In this document: positions 44,166 to 52,947 of the stretch, piece after piece
Position numbering within the stretch: position 1 is the first letter of the stretch
Layout: each line of letters starts with the position of its first letter
From: IDS-8 sp964607425
GTDB lineage: Bacteria; Pseudomonadota; Gammaproteobacteria; Steroidobacterales; Woeseiaceae
Assembly (NCBI GenBank): GCA_964607425.1
Contig: CAZSKQ010000002.1
Span: forward strand, 45,130 to 109,129
Length of the DNA stretch: 64,000 nt
Direction of reading: 5' to 3'
Translations under genes and position numbers: made by a program
The notes under the pieces: model-generated
Databases searched by the model: none
What the model saw: only the letters and a program-made list of their open reading frames with translations
What the model was told of the DNA's origin: nothing

Positions 44166-45467
44166 CTAAAGCGACATGGCCGTGTAGAGCAGGACGAACA
44201 TGAAAATCAGGAGCAGGCCGACAAAATAGGCCAGGATCAGCAGCAGGAATTTCAGCAACGTGATTCCGCGTCGCTGCCCGTAGACCCGGCGCAGCGCCTT
44301 GAACAGGTAAACGGGGATGTAGATAACCGCTCCCCAGCGGCCCGCGGTACTGACGAACACCGGCAGCTGCGCGAGCTGTACGAGCCGCGTGAGCAGGATC
44401 TCGAGCGTCAGCACCAGGAACAGGAATGCGTGGTAGTGCAGCACGAACAGGAGATGCTCGACGTAGTAGCGTTTCGAGAGCGGGTACAGGACCTTCAGCA
44501 CGAGAGCCATCAACGGCAGCAGGATGAAGAGCGATGCCGGGATGTTGTCGATTAACTGCCGCACGAAGGCGCGACCGTTGTCGGCGGTAATACGCTCGCA
44601 AATCTCCTGGATCCGGGCCGGCGTCAGGCGCTGGTCCAGCCACGGCGGCAGCTCGCCCGTGACCAGGCGCTCGGGGTCGCAGCTCACCCTGATGCCTTCG
44701 CCGGGGGCCGCCGGGGCGTCGGGCGGCGCCAGGCCTTCCGGCACGGGAATGCCTTCCGCGGCGAGTTCTTCCGCCACCTGCCGGCGAACATCCGCCTGCG
44801 TCGTGCCGGCCGGGTCCAGCAACAGGCCGAGCTGTTCGCCCGGGTTGCAGGATGCGACGAGGAAGAAGGCGAGGCTCAGCACCAGGTAGGTGCGAAAGGG
44901 GGGCATGAAACGCGCCCGCCGGCCCATGAGGTATTCGCGTGTGAGCTGGCCGGGGCGCACCATCAACGGAATGAGCGTGCGCCACAGGCGCGAGTCGAGT
45001 TCGAAAAGGTCGCCGATCGCGTCGCGCACGAGCTCCCAGATGCTGATCAGGCGCCCGCGCGCCCGCTGGCCGCAATTCGCGCAATACTGGCCCGTGAGGA
45101 GGGCGCTGCAATTGAGGCAGGTCGCGACCGGCGTGGATGTTTCCGCCGCGCTGTCGGCGTGGTGCAGCACGCGGCGGCTGGCGACCAGGCGATCGGGGAA
45201 ACGCACGAGGGCTTCCTGGCGCATGGCCTCCGCCGGTCCGGACAGGTAAGCCTCCAGCGCCTCGTCATTCTCGAGGTAATACTGGGTGATCCGCCGCACC
45301 CGGTCCGGGTCGTCGTCTTCCGCCGCGAAGGTGACCGCGCGCACGAAGCCGGGCAGCTCCAGCATCTCCCGCACATGGGTTGCAAGCCAGTCGTCGAATT
45401 CCGCGGCGACTTCGCGAACTATGCTGAGGCTGACCTCGTAGACGGGACCCGGCGTGCTGGCCGACAC
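44166..45467 (-). CDS. DUF4286 - DUF3667 fusion membrane protein
   Basis: A 433-residue protein with two recognisable parts. Residues 8-105 resemble DUF4286 (VYEVSLSIVREVAAEFDDWL, HVREMLELPGFVRAVTF), a ferredoxin-like antibiotic-monooxygenase fold. From residue about 115 a zinc-ribbon (CLNCSALLTGQYCANCGQ) leads into DUF3667 (LFELDSRLWRTLIPLMVRPG, LTREYLMGRRARFMPPFRTY) with four to five transmembrane helices. The function of both domains is unknown to me. GTG start 6 bp after the fadE stop, so the two are co-transcribed, probably with HMG-CoA synthase downstream. Confidence 0.85.
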   Translation of the reverse strand: MSASTPGPVYEVSLSIVREVAAEFDDWLATHVREMLELPGFVRAVTFAAEDDDPDRVRRITQYYLENDEALEAYLSGPAEAMRQEALVRFPDRLVASRRVLHHADSAAETSTPVATCLNCSALLTGQYCANCGQRARGRLISIWELVRDAIGDLFELDSRLWRTLIPLMVRPGQLTREYLMGRRARFMPPFRTYLVLSLAFFLVASCNPGEQLGLLLDPAGTTQADVRRQVAEELAAEGIPVPEGLAPPDAPAAPGEGIRVSCDPERLVTGELPPWLDQRLTPARIQEICERITADNGRAFVRQLIDNIPASLFILLPLMALVLKVLYPLSKRYYVEHLLFVLHYHAFLFLVLTLEILLTRLVQLAQLPVFVSTAGRWGAVIYIPVYLFKALRRVYGQRRGITLLKFLLLILAYFVGLLLIFMFVLLYTAMSL

Positions 45468-45473
45468 CGCCTG

Positions 45474-48026
45474 CTACTCGTCCGTCTTGACCTTTTTCTT
45501 TGTCCTGCGCGGCGCCGCTTTCCGCTTGCCGGGGGCTTTCGCCCTCGCGGCGTGGCGCCCGGTAGCGCCGACCTCGGCGTCTACCGCCACGCGGCCGATT
45601 TCGTCCGGTGCGAAATCGTCCACCGCCATGATGTCGGCGACCTTGCCGTGGAAGGCGCGCAACGCCTCCACTTCCCCTGCATCGAGGATCTCGGCCGCGG
45701 CTGCTTCATCGATCTGGTGGCCAAGGTACTCGGAGCGGATGAGCCCTTCCTTGCGCGCCTGCCGCAGCCGCTTCTCGAGCGGGGCAAGCTGCTCCGACAG
45801 GGAAAGAGCCTCCTGCAGCAGTCCGAGCGGGTTGCCGGGCTCCATGGTGGTATAGGCCTGCTCGCTGAGCCGTTCGCGGGCTTCACCCGTGCGCGTCACG
45901 AGGTGGACGATCCGCTGGCCGAGCTCATCGGAAGGCGCCGAATACGTGCGGCCGCGGGGAAAAATGCAGCAGCGCAGGAACGTTGCGACCAGTCGGTTGG
46001 GGAAGTTGCGAAGGAAACTGTGGAGCTGTTCCTGCGCCTGGTACATCAGGGTTCGCACCGCCCATTCAACCAGCGGCAGGTCGGTCGCGCGCCTGCCCTG
46101 GTTCTCGAAATGCTTCAGCACGGCCGACGCCAGGTACATCGAGCTCAGGACGTCGCCGAGCCGGGCCGACAGCAGCTCTTTCTGCTTCAGCTTGCCGCCG
46201 AGTGTAAGCATGGCAAAGTCGGAGGCGAGCGCGAACGCCGCGCTGTAGCGATTGATGTTCTGGTAGTAGCGCCGCGTGGGGGTGTTCAGGGGTACCCGGC
46301 TGAATTTCGCGTGCGTGAGTGCCATGAAGAAAGCGCGCGCGAGATTGCTGATGGCGTAGCCCACGTGCCCGAACAGCGCATCGTCGAACTCGCGCAGGCC
46401 GCGCTCCCGGTCGGGGTCCTCCGCCGCCTGCAGTTCGCGCAGCACGAACGGATGGCAGCGGATCGCGCCCTGGCCGTAGATGATCAGGCTGCGCGTCAGG
46501 ATATTGGCCCCTTCGACGGTAATCGCGATGGGAGTCGCCATGTAGCTCCGGCCGAGGTAGTTCTTCGGCCCCATCATGATGCCCTTGCCGCCGTGCACGT
46601 CCATCGCATCGTTGGCGGCTTTGCGGCCGAGCTCGGTGCAGTGGTACTTGAGGATGGCGGCGGGCACCGCCGGCTTCTCGCCCTGGTCGATCGCCCCGGA
46701 GGTAACAGAGACCGCGGCATTCATGATGTAGGTATGGCCGGCCAGCCGCGCGATTGCCTCGCCGACTCCATCGAATTTCGCGATTGGCAGGTTGAACTGC
46801 TTGCGCAGCGCGGCATAGGCACCGGTGGCATAGATCGCCGCCTGCCCACCGCCGGTCGAGGTAGCCGGCAGGGTGATCGCGCGGCCGACGGACAGGAGCT
46901 GCACGAGCATCTTCCAGCCGTGGCCCGCCATTTCCCGTCCGCCGATGATGTAGTCGAGCGGCACGAACACGTCCTTGCCGGAGGTCGGGCCGTTCTGGAA
47001 AGGCGTCGACAGCGGCAGGTGCCGGCGCCCGATCTCGACACCCGGCGTGTCGGCGGGGATGAGCGCGGCGGTGATACCGTACTCCTCGCCACCCCCGAGC
47101 AGCCGCTCGGGATCGTAGAGCTTGAATGCGAGGCCGAGCACCGTCGCAACCGGCGCCAGCGTGATGTAGCGCTTGTCCCAGGTCAGGCGCATACCGACGA
47201 TTTCCTCGCCGTTCCACTGTCCCTTGCAGACGATGCCCTGGTCGATGATGGCCGCGGCATCCGATCCGGCTTGCGGCGAGGTGAGGGCAAAGCAGGGAAT
47301 CTCCTCGGCGGTCGCGAGGCCGGGCAGGTAGCGCTCCTTCTGTTCCTCGGTGCCGTAGTGCAGCAAAAGCTCGGCCGGGCCGAGCGAGTTCGGCACGCCC
47401 ACGGTCGAGGAGGCGGTGGTGCTGCGGCTCGCGAGCTTGGCGATGATCATCGCGTTGGCATACGCGGAAAACTCGAGTCCGCCGTACTTTTTGGGGATGA
47501 TCATCGCGAAGAACTTGTTCTCCTTGATGTAGCGCCAGGCTGCTTCCGACATGTCGCCCCGTTCGTGGCCGATCTCCCAGTCGTCGAGCATGCGGCACAG
47601 CTCCTCGCAGGGACCGTCGAAGAATGCCTGCTCCTCCGCGGAGAGCCGCGGCGCCGGGAAGGACATCAGGCGGTTCCAGTCCGGCATGCCGGAGAAGAGC
47701 TCGCCGTCCCACCACACGTTGCCGGCCTCCAGCGCATCACGCTCGGTCTCCGACATGGAGGGCACGATCGTGCGGTAGAAATTCAGCGCCGGCCGCGTGA
47801 TCTTCTCGCGGCGGAAATCGCGCAGGTTAAGGGATGCCATGCCGCCGTACAGGAGCCACAGGACGAGCAGCCAGGGGAAGCTGCCGGAACCGAAGATCGT
47901 GTAGGCGAGGAGCGCGCCACCGGTGGCGATCGTGGACGTGCGGAGGTTGACCCGGTTGTAGGCGAGATAGATGCCGCCCCCGACGAACAGCAGGAACCAG
48001 AACAGACCGACTACGAAATCCGACAC
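45474..48026 (-). CDS. fadE: Acyl-CoA dehydrogenase FadE type
   Basis: An 850-residue protein. Two or three N-terminal hydrophobic segments (FVVGLFWFLLFVGGGIYLAY and the stretch near residue 50) suggest membrane association. The acyl-CoA dehydrogenase core includes PKKYGGLEFSAYANA, CFALTSPQAGSDAAA and DVHGGKGIMMGPKNYLGR. A C-terminal FadE-specific extension ends in a Lys/Arg-rich tail. It performs the first oxidation step of fatty-acid beta-oxidation. GTG start with a GGGAG site. Leads a gene run with the DUF4286-DUF3667 gene and HMG-CoA synthase. Confidence 0.94.
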   Translation of the reverse strand: MSDFVVGLFWFLLFVGGGIYLAYNRVNLRTSTIATGGALLAYTIFGSGSFPWLLVLWLLYGGMASLNLRDFRREKITRPALNFYRTIVPSMSETERDALEAGNVWWDGELFSGMPDWNRLMSFPAPRLSAEEQAFFDGPCEELCRMLDDWEIGHERGDMSEAAWRYIKENKFFAMIIPKKYGGLEFSAYANAMIIAKLASRSTTASSTVGVPNSLGPAELLLHYGTEEQKERYLPGLATAEEIPCFALTSPQAGSDAAAIIDQGIVCKGQWNGEEIVGMRLTWDKRYITLAPVATVLGLAFKLYDPERLLGGGEEYGITAALIPADTPGVEIGRRHLPLSTPFQNGPTSGKDVFVPLDYIIGGREMAGHGWKMLVQLLSVGRAITLPATSTGGGQAAIYATGAYAALRKQFNLPIAKFDGVGEAIARLAGHTYIMNAAVSVTSGAIDQGEKPAVPAAILKYHCTELGRKAANDAMDVHGGKGIMMGPKNYLGRSYMATPIAITVEGANILTRSLIIYGQGAIRCHPFVLRELQAAEDPDRERGLREFDDALFGHVGYAISNLARAFFMALTHAKFSRVPLNTPTRRYYQNINRYSAAFALASDFAMLTLGGKLKQKELLSARLGDVLSSMYLASAVLKHFENQGRRATDLPLVEWAVRTLMYQAQEQLHSFLRNFPNRLVATFLRCCIFPRGRTYSAPSDELGQRIVHLVTRTGEARERLSEQAYTTMEPGNPLGLLQEALSLSEQLAPLEKRLRQARKEGLIRSEYLGHQIDEAAAAEILDAGEVEALRAFHGKVADIMAVDDFAPDEIGRVAVDAEVGATGRHAARAKAPGKRKAAPRRTKKKVKTDE

Positions 48027-48059
48027 GTGACACTACTCCCCAAGGGCATGAACGGCACC

Positions 48060-48136
48060 TGTAGGAGCCCGCCATGCGGGCGACATCGAAAACGCGCCAC
48101 GCGTACACCATGTCGCCCGCATGGCGGGCTCCTACA
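48060..48136. repeat. REP pair between mdh and fadE
   Basis: TGTAGGAGCCCGCCATGCGG and its exact inverse ending GGCTCCTACA enclose a 27-bp spacer. It lies between two minus-strand genes, 34 bp upstream of the fadE GTG. Confidence 0.92.
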
Positions 48137-48184
48137 AGCAAGGGACACTAGCACCGTCGAAAATCCGGCGCCATGCCGTGCGTC

Positions 48185-49162
48185 CTACAGCAGCTCCTCG
48201 ATCGCGGCGCGCTCCTCGCGCAGCTCCTTTTCCGTGGTGAGCATGCGCTCGCGGCTGAAATCGCTGATGTCGAGGCCCTGCACGATTTCGTACTCGCCGT
48301 TCCCGCAGCGCACCGGGAACGAATACACGATGCCCTCGCCGATCCCGTAGCTGCCGTCCGCGGGCACCGCCATGCTGACCCAGTCGCCTGCCTTGCTGCC
48401 CAGTGCCCAGTCGTGCACCTGGTCGATAGCCGCGGAAGCCGCGGAAGCCGCCGACGAGGCGCCGCGCGCCTTGATGATGGCCGCACCCCGCTGCTGCACG
48501 ACGGGGATGAACTCATTGGCCACCCAGTCCTCGTCCACCAGCTCGGGGGCGGGCGTGCCCGCGACCGTCGCGTGCTGGAGGTCGGGATACTGCGTGGCCG
48601 AGTGGTTGCCCCAGATCGTCATCTGCCGCACGTCGGTGACGTGCCGGCCGGTCTTCGCCGCGAGTTGCGCGATGGCACGATTGTGGTCGAGGCGGGTCAT
48701 GGCCGTGATCTGCGACGGCTCGATATCCGGGGCGTTGGACTGCGTGATCAGCGCGTTGGTGTTGGCGGGGTTGCCGACGACCAGCACGCGGATATCGCGG
48801 CTGGCCTGCTCGTTGATTGCCTTGCCTTGCGCGGAAAAGATCGCGGCGTTCGCTTGCAGCAGGTCCTTGCGCTCCATGCCGGGGCCGCGCGGGCGGGCGC
48901 CGACCAGCAACGCGTACTGACTGTCCCGGAATGCCTTGCCGGCATCGTCGGTGGCAATCACGTCGGCCAGCGTGGGGAACGCGCAGTCGGCGAGCTCCAT
49001 GACGACGCCGTTCAGCGCCGGCAGCGCGGGCGGAATCTCCAGCAACTGCAGGATCACCGGCTGCTCCGGTCCGAGAAGCTGTCCGGAAGCGATGCGAAAG
49101 GCGAGCTGGTAGCCGATCTGGCCGGCGGCACCCGTGATGGTGACGCGAACGGGTTTGTTCAT
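48185..49162 (-). CDS. mdh: Malate dehydrogenase
   Basis: A 325-residue NAD-dependent enzyme of the cytosolic-like (type 2) MDH class. It has the Rossmann motif ITGAAGQIGYQLAFRIASG (about residues 9-27), VGNPANTNALI, the substrate/catalytic region TRLDHNRAIAQLA and TIWGNHSATQYPD with the active-site His. It operates in the TCA cycle. The stop is TAG in CTGTAGGACGCACGGCATGG, which looks like a decayed REP head. No neighbour on the same strand is clearly coupled. Confidence 0.95.
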   Translation of the reverse strand: MNKPVRVTITGAAGQIGYQLAFRIASGQLLGPEQPVILQLLEIPPALPALNGVVMELADCAFPTLADVIATDDAGKAFRDSQYALLVGARPRGPGMERKDLLQANAAIFSAQGKAINEQASRDIRVLVVGNPANTNALITQSNAPDIEPSQITAMTRLDHNRAIAQLAAKTGRHVTDVRQMTIWGNHSATQYPDLQHATVAGTPAPELVDEDWVANEFIPVVQQRGAAIIKARGASSAASAASAAIDQVHDWALGSKAGDWVSMAVPADGSYGIGEGIVYSFPVRCGNGEYEIVQGLDISDFSRERMLTTEKELREERAAIEELL

Positions 49163-49305
49163 TTGCAGGTCCTGGTTGGTCTAGGGTGTATCCAAAGCGG
49201 CCGGGGACGGGCCGGCGCGGCGGCCGAGGCGGTCGCGGGGCCGGAGCCCGGAGTACGGGCCGCGGGGCGCGATTCTACACGCTATGGCGGCCGGGTTGAG
49301 GTGGC

Positions 49306-49333
49306 TTGCAAACGCGAGCGAAGGTGTTATAGT
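49306..49333 (+). promoter_or_regulatory. Promoter of the GntR-ABC operon
   Basis: TTGCAA (49306-49311), 16-bp spacer, TATAGT (49328-49333). The -10 lies inside the palindromic operator, which would allow direct repression. Confidence 0.6.
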
Positions 49334-49343
49334 TCACTACAAC
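49326..49343. promoter_or_regulatory. GntR/YtrA-type operator palindrome
   Basis: GTTATAGTTCACTACAAC is an 18-bp inverted repeat with 14 symmetric positions (GTTNTAGTNNACTANAAC). It overlaps the -10 box and lies 63 bp before the regulator start, the expected place for autorepression. Confidence 0.75.
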
Positions 49344-49406
49344 AGTATCTCACCGACGTGACCGGACCGTGCGCGGTGGCGCGTTCGAGGGCATTTTCGA
49401 AGACAG

Positions 49407-49787
49407 ATGGACCCGAAGTGGAGCGAAGACCTGCCGATCTACCGCCAGCTGCGCGACCGCGTTGTGGCGATGATCCTTGAGGGCGTGCTGACCGACGGTG
49501 ACGCGCTGCCGTCGGTGCGCAACGTCGCAGCCGAATACAGGCTGAACCCCCTGACCGTCCTCAAGGGCTACCAGGAGCTGGTCGACGAGGGCCTGGTGGA
49601 AAAGAAGCGCGGGCGGGGCATGTTCGTCACCGGGGGCGCGCAGAAAAAGCTGCTACAGGACGAGCGCGCCCGCTTCGTCGAGCAGGAATGGCCGAAGATC
49701 CGGGCGACGATCGAGCGTCTCGGCCTCGATCCCGGCACGCTCCTTGACGAGGTGGGCACGGCCGGCCGCGAGGGCAGCGATGAGTAG
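49407..49787 (+). CDS. GntR-family regulator, YtrA subfamily
   Basis: A 126-residue protein. The winged helix fills residues 8-77: IYRQLRDRVVAMILEGVLTD, ALPSVRNVAAEYRLNPLTVL and LVEKKRGRGMFVT. Only a short helical tail follows, as in YtrA-type members that control ABC exporter operons. The stop overlaps the start of the ATPase gene by 8 bp. Probably an autorepressor acting at the palindrome upstream; the inducing compound (often a cell-wall-active antibiotic in YtrA relatives) is unknown. Confidence 0.9.
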   Translation: MDPKWSEDLPIYRQLRDRVVAMILEGVLTDGDALPSVRNVAAEYRLNPLTVLKGYQELVDEGLVEKKRGRGMFVTGGAQKKLLQDERARFVEQEWPKIRATIERLGLDPGTLLDEVGTAGREGSDE

Positions 49788-50637
49788 CCTCGTCAGCGCT
49801 AGCGGCGTCACGAAGCGCTACGGAAAGGCGCTGGCGGTGGACGATGTCACGTTCGAAATCGAGCAAGGCCGGATCGTCGGCCTGATCGGGCCGAACGGCG
49901 CCGGCAAGACCACGCTCCTGAAAGCCATGCTCGGGCTTACCGATTGCGAAGGCGAGCTGTCGGTGCTGGGCCTGGACCCCTTCCGGCAGCGCCGGGAACT
50001 CATGCAGCACGTCTCCTTCATCGCGGACGTAGCGGTGCTGCCGCGCTGGATTCGCGTGTCGCAGTTGCTGGACTTCGTTACTGCCGTGCACCCGCGGTTT
50101 TCCCGCGTACGTGCCGAGGCGATGCTCACACGCACGAAAATTTCGCAAAAGGCAAAGGTTCGCGAGCTGTCGAAGGGCATGGTCGCGCAGCTTCATCTTT
50201 CGATCATCACGGCCATAGACGCGAAGCTTTTGGTGCTGGACGAGCCGACGCTCGGCCTCGACATCATTTTCCGCAAGGAATTCTATGCCAACCTTCTGAG
50301 CGACTACTTCGACGAGGAGCGGACGATCCTGATCACGACCCACCAGGTCGAGGAAATCGAAAATCTCCTGACCGACGTCATGTTCATCAACGACGGCCGG
50401 CTCGTGCTGCAGGCGGAGATGGAGGCCGTGCCGGAGCGTTACGTGGAGCTCATGACGTCGGGTGAGAACGCTGCACGTGCCAGGCAGCTCAACCCGATCT
50501 TCGAGCGCGAGGTGTTCGGCAGGAAGGTCCTGACGTTCGAGAACGTTGCGCGCGACAGGTTGCGAGACCTCGGGGAACTGCGTACACCCGGGATCGCGGA
50601 TTTGTTCGTCGCCAAGGTGAAGGGAGCAGCGGCATGA
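49780..50637 (+). CDS. ABC transporter ATP-binding protein
   Basis: A 285-residue ATPase. Walker A is GLIGPNGAGKTTLLKAM (about 34-50). The signature is degenerate, reading RELSKGMVAQLHLSI instead of LSGGQ. Walker B LLVLDEPTLGLD and the switch His in ITTHQVEEI are present. It pairs with the permease encoded next (ATGA overlap at 50634). The composition regulator-ATPase-permease matches YtrA/BcrA-like exporter cassettes. Substrate unknown. Confidence 0.9.
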   Translation: MSSLVSASGVTKRYGKALAVDDVTFEIEQGRIVGLIGPNGAGKTTLLKAMLGLTDCEGELSVLGLDPFRQRRELMQHVSFIADVAVLPRWIRVSQLLDFVTAVHPRFSRVRAEAMLTRTKISQKAKVRELSKGMVAQLHLSIITAIDAKLLVLDEPTLGLDIIFRKEFYANLLSDYFDEERTILITTHQVEEIENLLTDVMFINDGRLVLQAEMEAVPERYVELMTSGENAARARQLNPIFEREVFGRKVLTFENVARDRLRDLGELRTPGIADLFVAKVKGAAA

Positions 50638-51542
50638 TCGCCAACCAGGTCGCATTGATCCGGCGCGAGCTGTGGGAGCATCGTTCCATTTACCTGGCGC
50701 CGGTGGTGATCGCGCTCCTGGTATCCCTGATGGCCATCACCGGCCAGGTCACCGTCTCCGCCTATGGGCGGGAGGTCGATTTTGCCGTGCTCGGCGCCTC
50801 TGGCCTGAGTGAAGCACACCGGGCGGCCGTGCTCGCCGGCATCATGTTCGGGATCGGCGCCATGTTCGCGCTCGCGATGACCGTCCTCATCGTGTTCTAC
50901 ACCCTGGACGCGCTGTATGCCGAGCGCCGGGACCGCAGCATTCTGTTCTGGCGTTCGCTGCCCGTTACCGATGCCGAAACGGTCGTGTCGAAGCTCGTCA
51001 CGGCAGTGCTCGTCATACCGTTGGCAACCGTAGCGGCGGTCATCGTGACCCACGTGGTGGTACTGGCCAGCGCCAGCATCTGGGTCTCCGGGCGCGGCGG
51101 CAATGGCTGGCAGCTCGTCTGGGCGGCCGCTCCGTTCGGCGAGATGTGGCTCGCGGCTATCGCGTTTTTCCTGGCGCTGCCGCTCTGGCTGTCGCCGTTC
51201 GTCGGCTGGTTCCTGCTGGTATCGGCGTACGCGCGCCGATCCCTCCTGCTGGTGGCATTCCTGCCGCTGCTGGTCCTGCCGATGCTGGAGAAGAGTCTCC
51301 TCGGCACGACCGTGTTTTTCGATGCCTTCTTCCGGCGTTCGGTGCAGATACCGTTGTTCCGCGAACCGGGCATGGGTGCGGCGCACATACTGCAAGGCGA
51401 GGGCAGTTTCTCCTTCGCGTTGCTGTCGCAGCTCGACATCGCGAGCTTCCTTGCCAGTCCGAGCCTGTGGCTGGGCCTCGCTTTGTGCGGCCTGCTGAGC
51501 GCGGCAGCCGTGTACCTCCGCCGTTACCGCGACGACTCCTGA
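50634..51542 (+). CDS. ABC transporter permease
   Basis: A 302-residue membrane protein with about six hydrophobic helices, starting near YLAPVVIALLVSLMAITG. The cytoplasmic segment ALYAERRDRSILFWRSLPVT is the characteristic loop of ABC-2-like permeases. Co-translated with the ATPase. Likely forms a homodimeric exporter channel with it. No substrate clue. Confidence 0.88.
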   Translation: MIANQVALIRRELWEHRSIYLAPVVIALLVSLMAITGQVTVSAYGREVDFAVLGASGLSEAHRAAVLAGIMFGIGAMFALAMTVLIVFYTLDALYAERRDRSILFWRSLPVTDAETVVSKLVTAVLVIPLATVAAVIVTHVVVLASASIWVSGRGGNGWQLVWAAAPFGEMWLAAIAFFLALPLWLSPFVGWFLLVSAYARRSLLLVAFLPLLVLPMLEKSLLGTTVFFDAFFRRSVQIPLFREPGMGAAHILQGEGSFSFALLSQLDIASFLASPSLWLGLALCGLLSAAAVYLRRYRDDS

Positions 51543-51600
51543 GAAAAAGGGGCGGAAAATCGTGCGAGGCGCCACTTTCGCCTCGCGCGGCGCGGGCAAT

Positions 51601-51669
51601 GTGGGAGCGTGCATTGCACGCGACCGGCCGCCTGCCCGCCGGGGCATCGCGCGCGGTGCGCGCTCCTGC
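51601..51669. repeat. Diverged REP pair
   Basis: GTGGGAGCGTGCATTGCACG and an inverted partner ending GCGCGCTCCTGC with a GC-rich spacer. It lies between the convergent permease and pspF genes and may act as a terminator for both. Confidence 0.75.
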
Positions 51670-51718
51670 GGGAGCGAACCGGCGGCGAGGCGCTCCGCCT
51701 GGGACAGGATGTCCTGGT

Positions 51719-52765
51719 TCAGTCGGCGGTGCGGACGCGGTCGAGGCCGTGCTTTTTCATCTTGCCGCGCAATTGGTGGTACGTAAGGCCAAGCAGGTCG
51801 GCGGCCATGCGCTGGTTGAAGCGCGCCTTGCGCAATCCCGCCTGCAGCAGTGACCTTTCCGTTTCGTTGACCCGCTCTTTCAGGTCGGTCGGCAGCAGCG
51901 GGGGATGCGATGTTTCCCGCGCCGGCACCGCGGCCGGCCCGGGATTGCGTCGCGGTGCCTGCTCCCGCAAGCGAAAAGGGGAATCGAAAGGATCGAACGC
52001 GATCCGCGCGATTGGCTGCTCGGGATCCGCGGCGCGGTACACCGAACGCTCAACGGCGTTCTTCAGTTCGCGCACGTTGCCGGGCCAGTCGTAGCGCAGG
52101 AGGGCCGAGGCGGCCTGGGGATTGAAGCCCGGGAAGTAACGGCGTTTCAGTTCGCTCACCATGTTTACCGCAAAGGCGTGCGCAAGCGGCAGGATGTCCT
52201 CCAGCCGTTCTCGCAGCGGCGGCACGGTAATGACGTCGAATGCGAGCCTGTCGAGGAGGTCCTCGCGAAAGCGGCCCGCCTCCGCCAGCGCTTTCAGGTC
52301 GGCATTGGTCGAGCCGACGATGCGCACATCCACCTGCAGCGTGTCGCTGCCGCCGACGCGTTGCAGCTCGCCGTACTCGATCACGCGCAGGATCTTCTCC
52401 TGCATGCGCAGGCTGATAGTCGCGAGCTCGTCGAGCACCAGGGTGCCGCCGTCGGCGCGCTCAAAATGGCCAACGTGCGCTTTCACCGCGCCCGTAAACG
52501 CCCCGGCTTCGTGGCCGAACAGTTCCGATTCGAGAATGGATTCCGTCAGGGCGGCGCAGTTGACCTTCACGAGCGGCTGCTCCCAGCGTTGCGACAGGAA
52601 GTGCAGGCGCGAGGCGACCAGCTCTTTACCGGTGCCGCGCTCGCCGACCACCAGCACCGGCTTGGCAAGCGGTGCCGCGCGGGATACGTGCTCGAGCATC
52701 GCGAGAAACGCCGGCGCCTCGCCGATGATGGGTTGGACGGGATGATCGGGAGCCATGTGGTGCAT
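51719..52765 (-). CDS. pspF: PspF, sigma-54 activator of the psp genes
   Basis: A 348-residue bacterial enhancer-binding protein with no N-terminal sensory domain, as in PspF. The AAA+ domain carries Walker A VGERGTGKELVASRL, the sigma-54 contact loop ELFGHEAGAFTGA, Walker B GGTLVLDELATI and the arginine-finger region. A C-terminal Fis-type HTH (NQRMAADLLGLTYHQLRGK) follows a proline-rich linker. ATG 52756 is an alternative start. It is divergent from pspA, whose promoter has a sigma-54 site. In the known system PspA inhibits PspF until envelope stress. Confidence 0.93.
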   Translation of the reverse strand: MHHMAPDHPVQPIIGEAPAFLAMLEHVSRAAPLAKPVLVVGERGTGKELVASRLHFLSQRWEQPLVKVNCAALTESILESELFGHEAGAFTGAVKAHVGHFERADGGTLVLDELATISLRMQEKILRVIEYGELQRVGGSDTLQVDVRIVGSTNADLKALAEAGRFREDLLDRLAFDVITVPPLRERLEDILPLAHAFAVNMVSELKRRYFPGFNPQAASALLRYDWPGNVRELKNAVERSVYRAADPEQPIARIAFDPFDSPFRLREQAPRRNPGPAAVPARETSHPPLLPTDLKERVNETERSLLQAGLRKARFNQRMAADLLGLTYHQLRGKMKKHGLDRVRTAD

Positions 52766-52860
52766 TACACCAGAAAATGGGATAAATCGCTATAAAATAG
52801 TCTGAATAGAGACATGCCCGGCCTGGAAAAGTGACCGGAAAAAGCAGAGTTATTAAAATA

Positions 52861-52873
52861 TATCAATGGCTTA
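52861..52873 (+). promoter_or_regulatory. IHF-like binding site
   Basis: TATCAATGGCTTA matches WATCAANNNNTTR at every position. It sits just upstream of the sigma-54 promoter, in the AT-rich pspF-pspA spacer, where IHF bending would bring PspF to the polymerase. Confidence 0.7.
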
Positions 52874-52890
52874 CATGAATACGACAGAGC

Positions 52891-52906
52891 TGGCACGGTT
52901 TCTGCA
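52891..52906 (+). promoter_or_regulatory. Sigma-54 (-24/-12) promoter of pspA
   Basis: TGGCACGGTTTCTGCA fits TGGCAC-N5-TTGCA with one mismatch (C for the first T of TTGCA) and correct GG/GC spacing. It is 42 bp before the pspA ATG. Confidence 0.85.
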
Positions 52907-52947
52907 ATATACGCCGCAGCATCAACCCGTTAACCAGAGGAAACGAC

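Noticed and set aside
45159..48350. A 1063-codon plus-strand open frame opposite fadE
   Set aside because: It is the antisense frame of a GC-rich gene, with Arg/Gly/His-rich low-complexity content and no motif. The minus strand carries a clear FadE.
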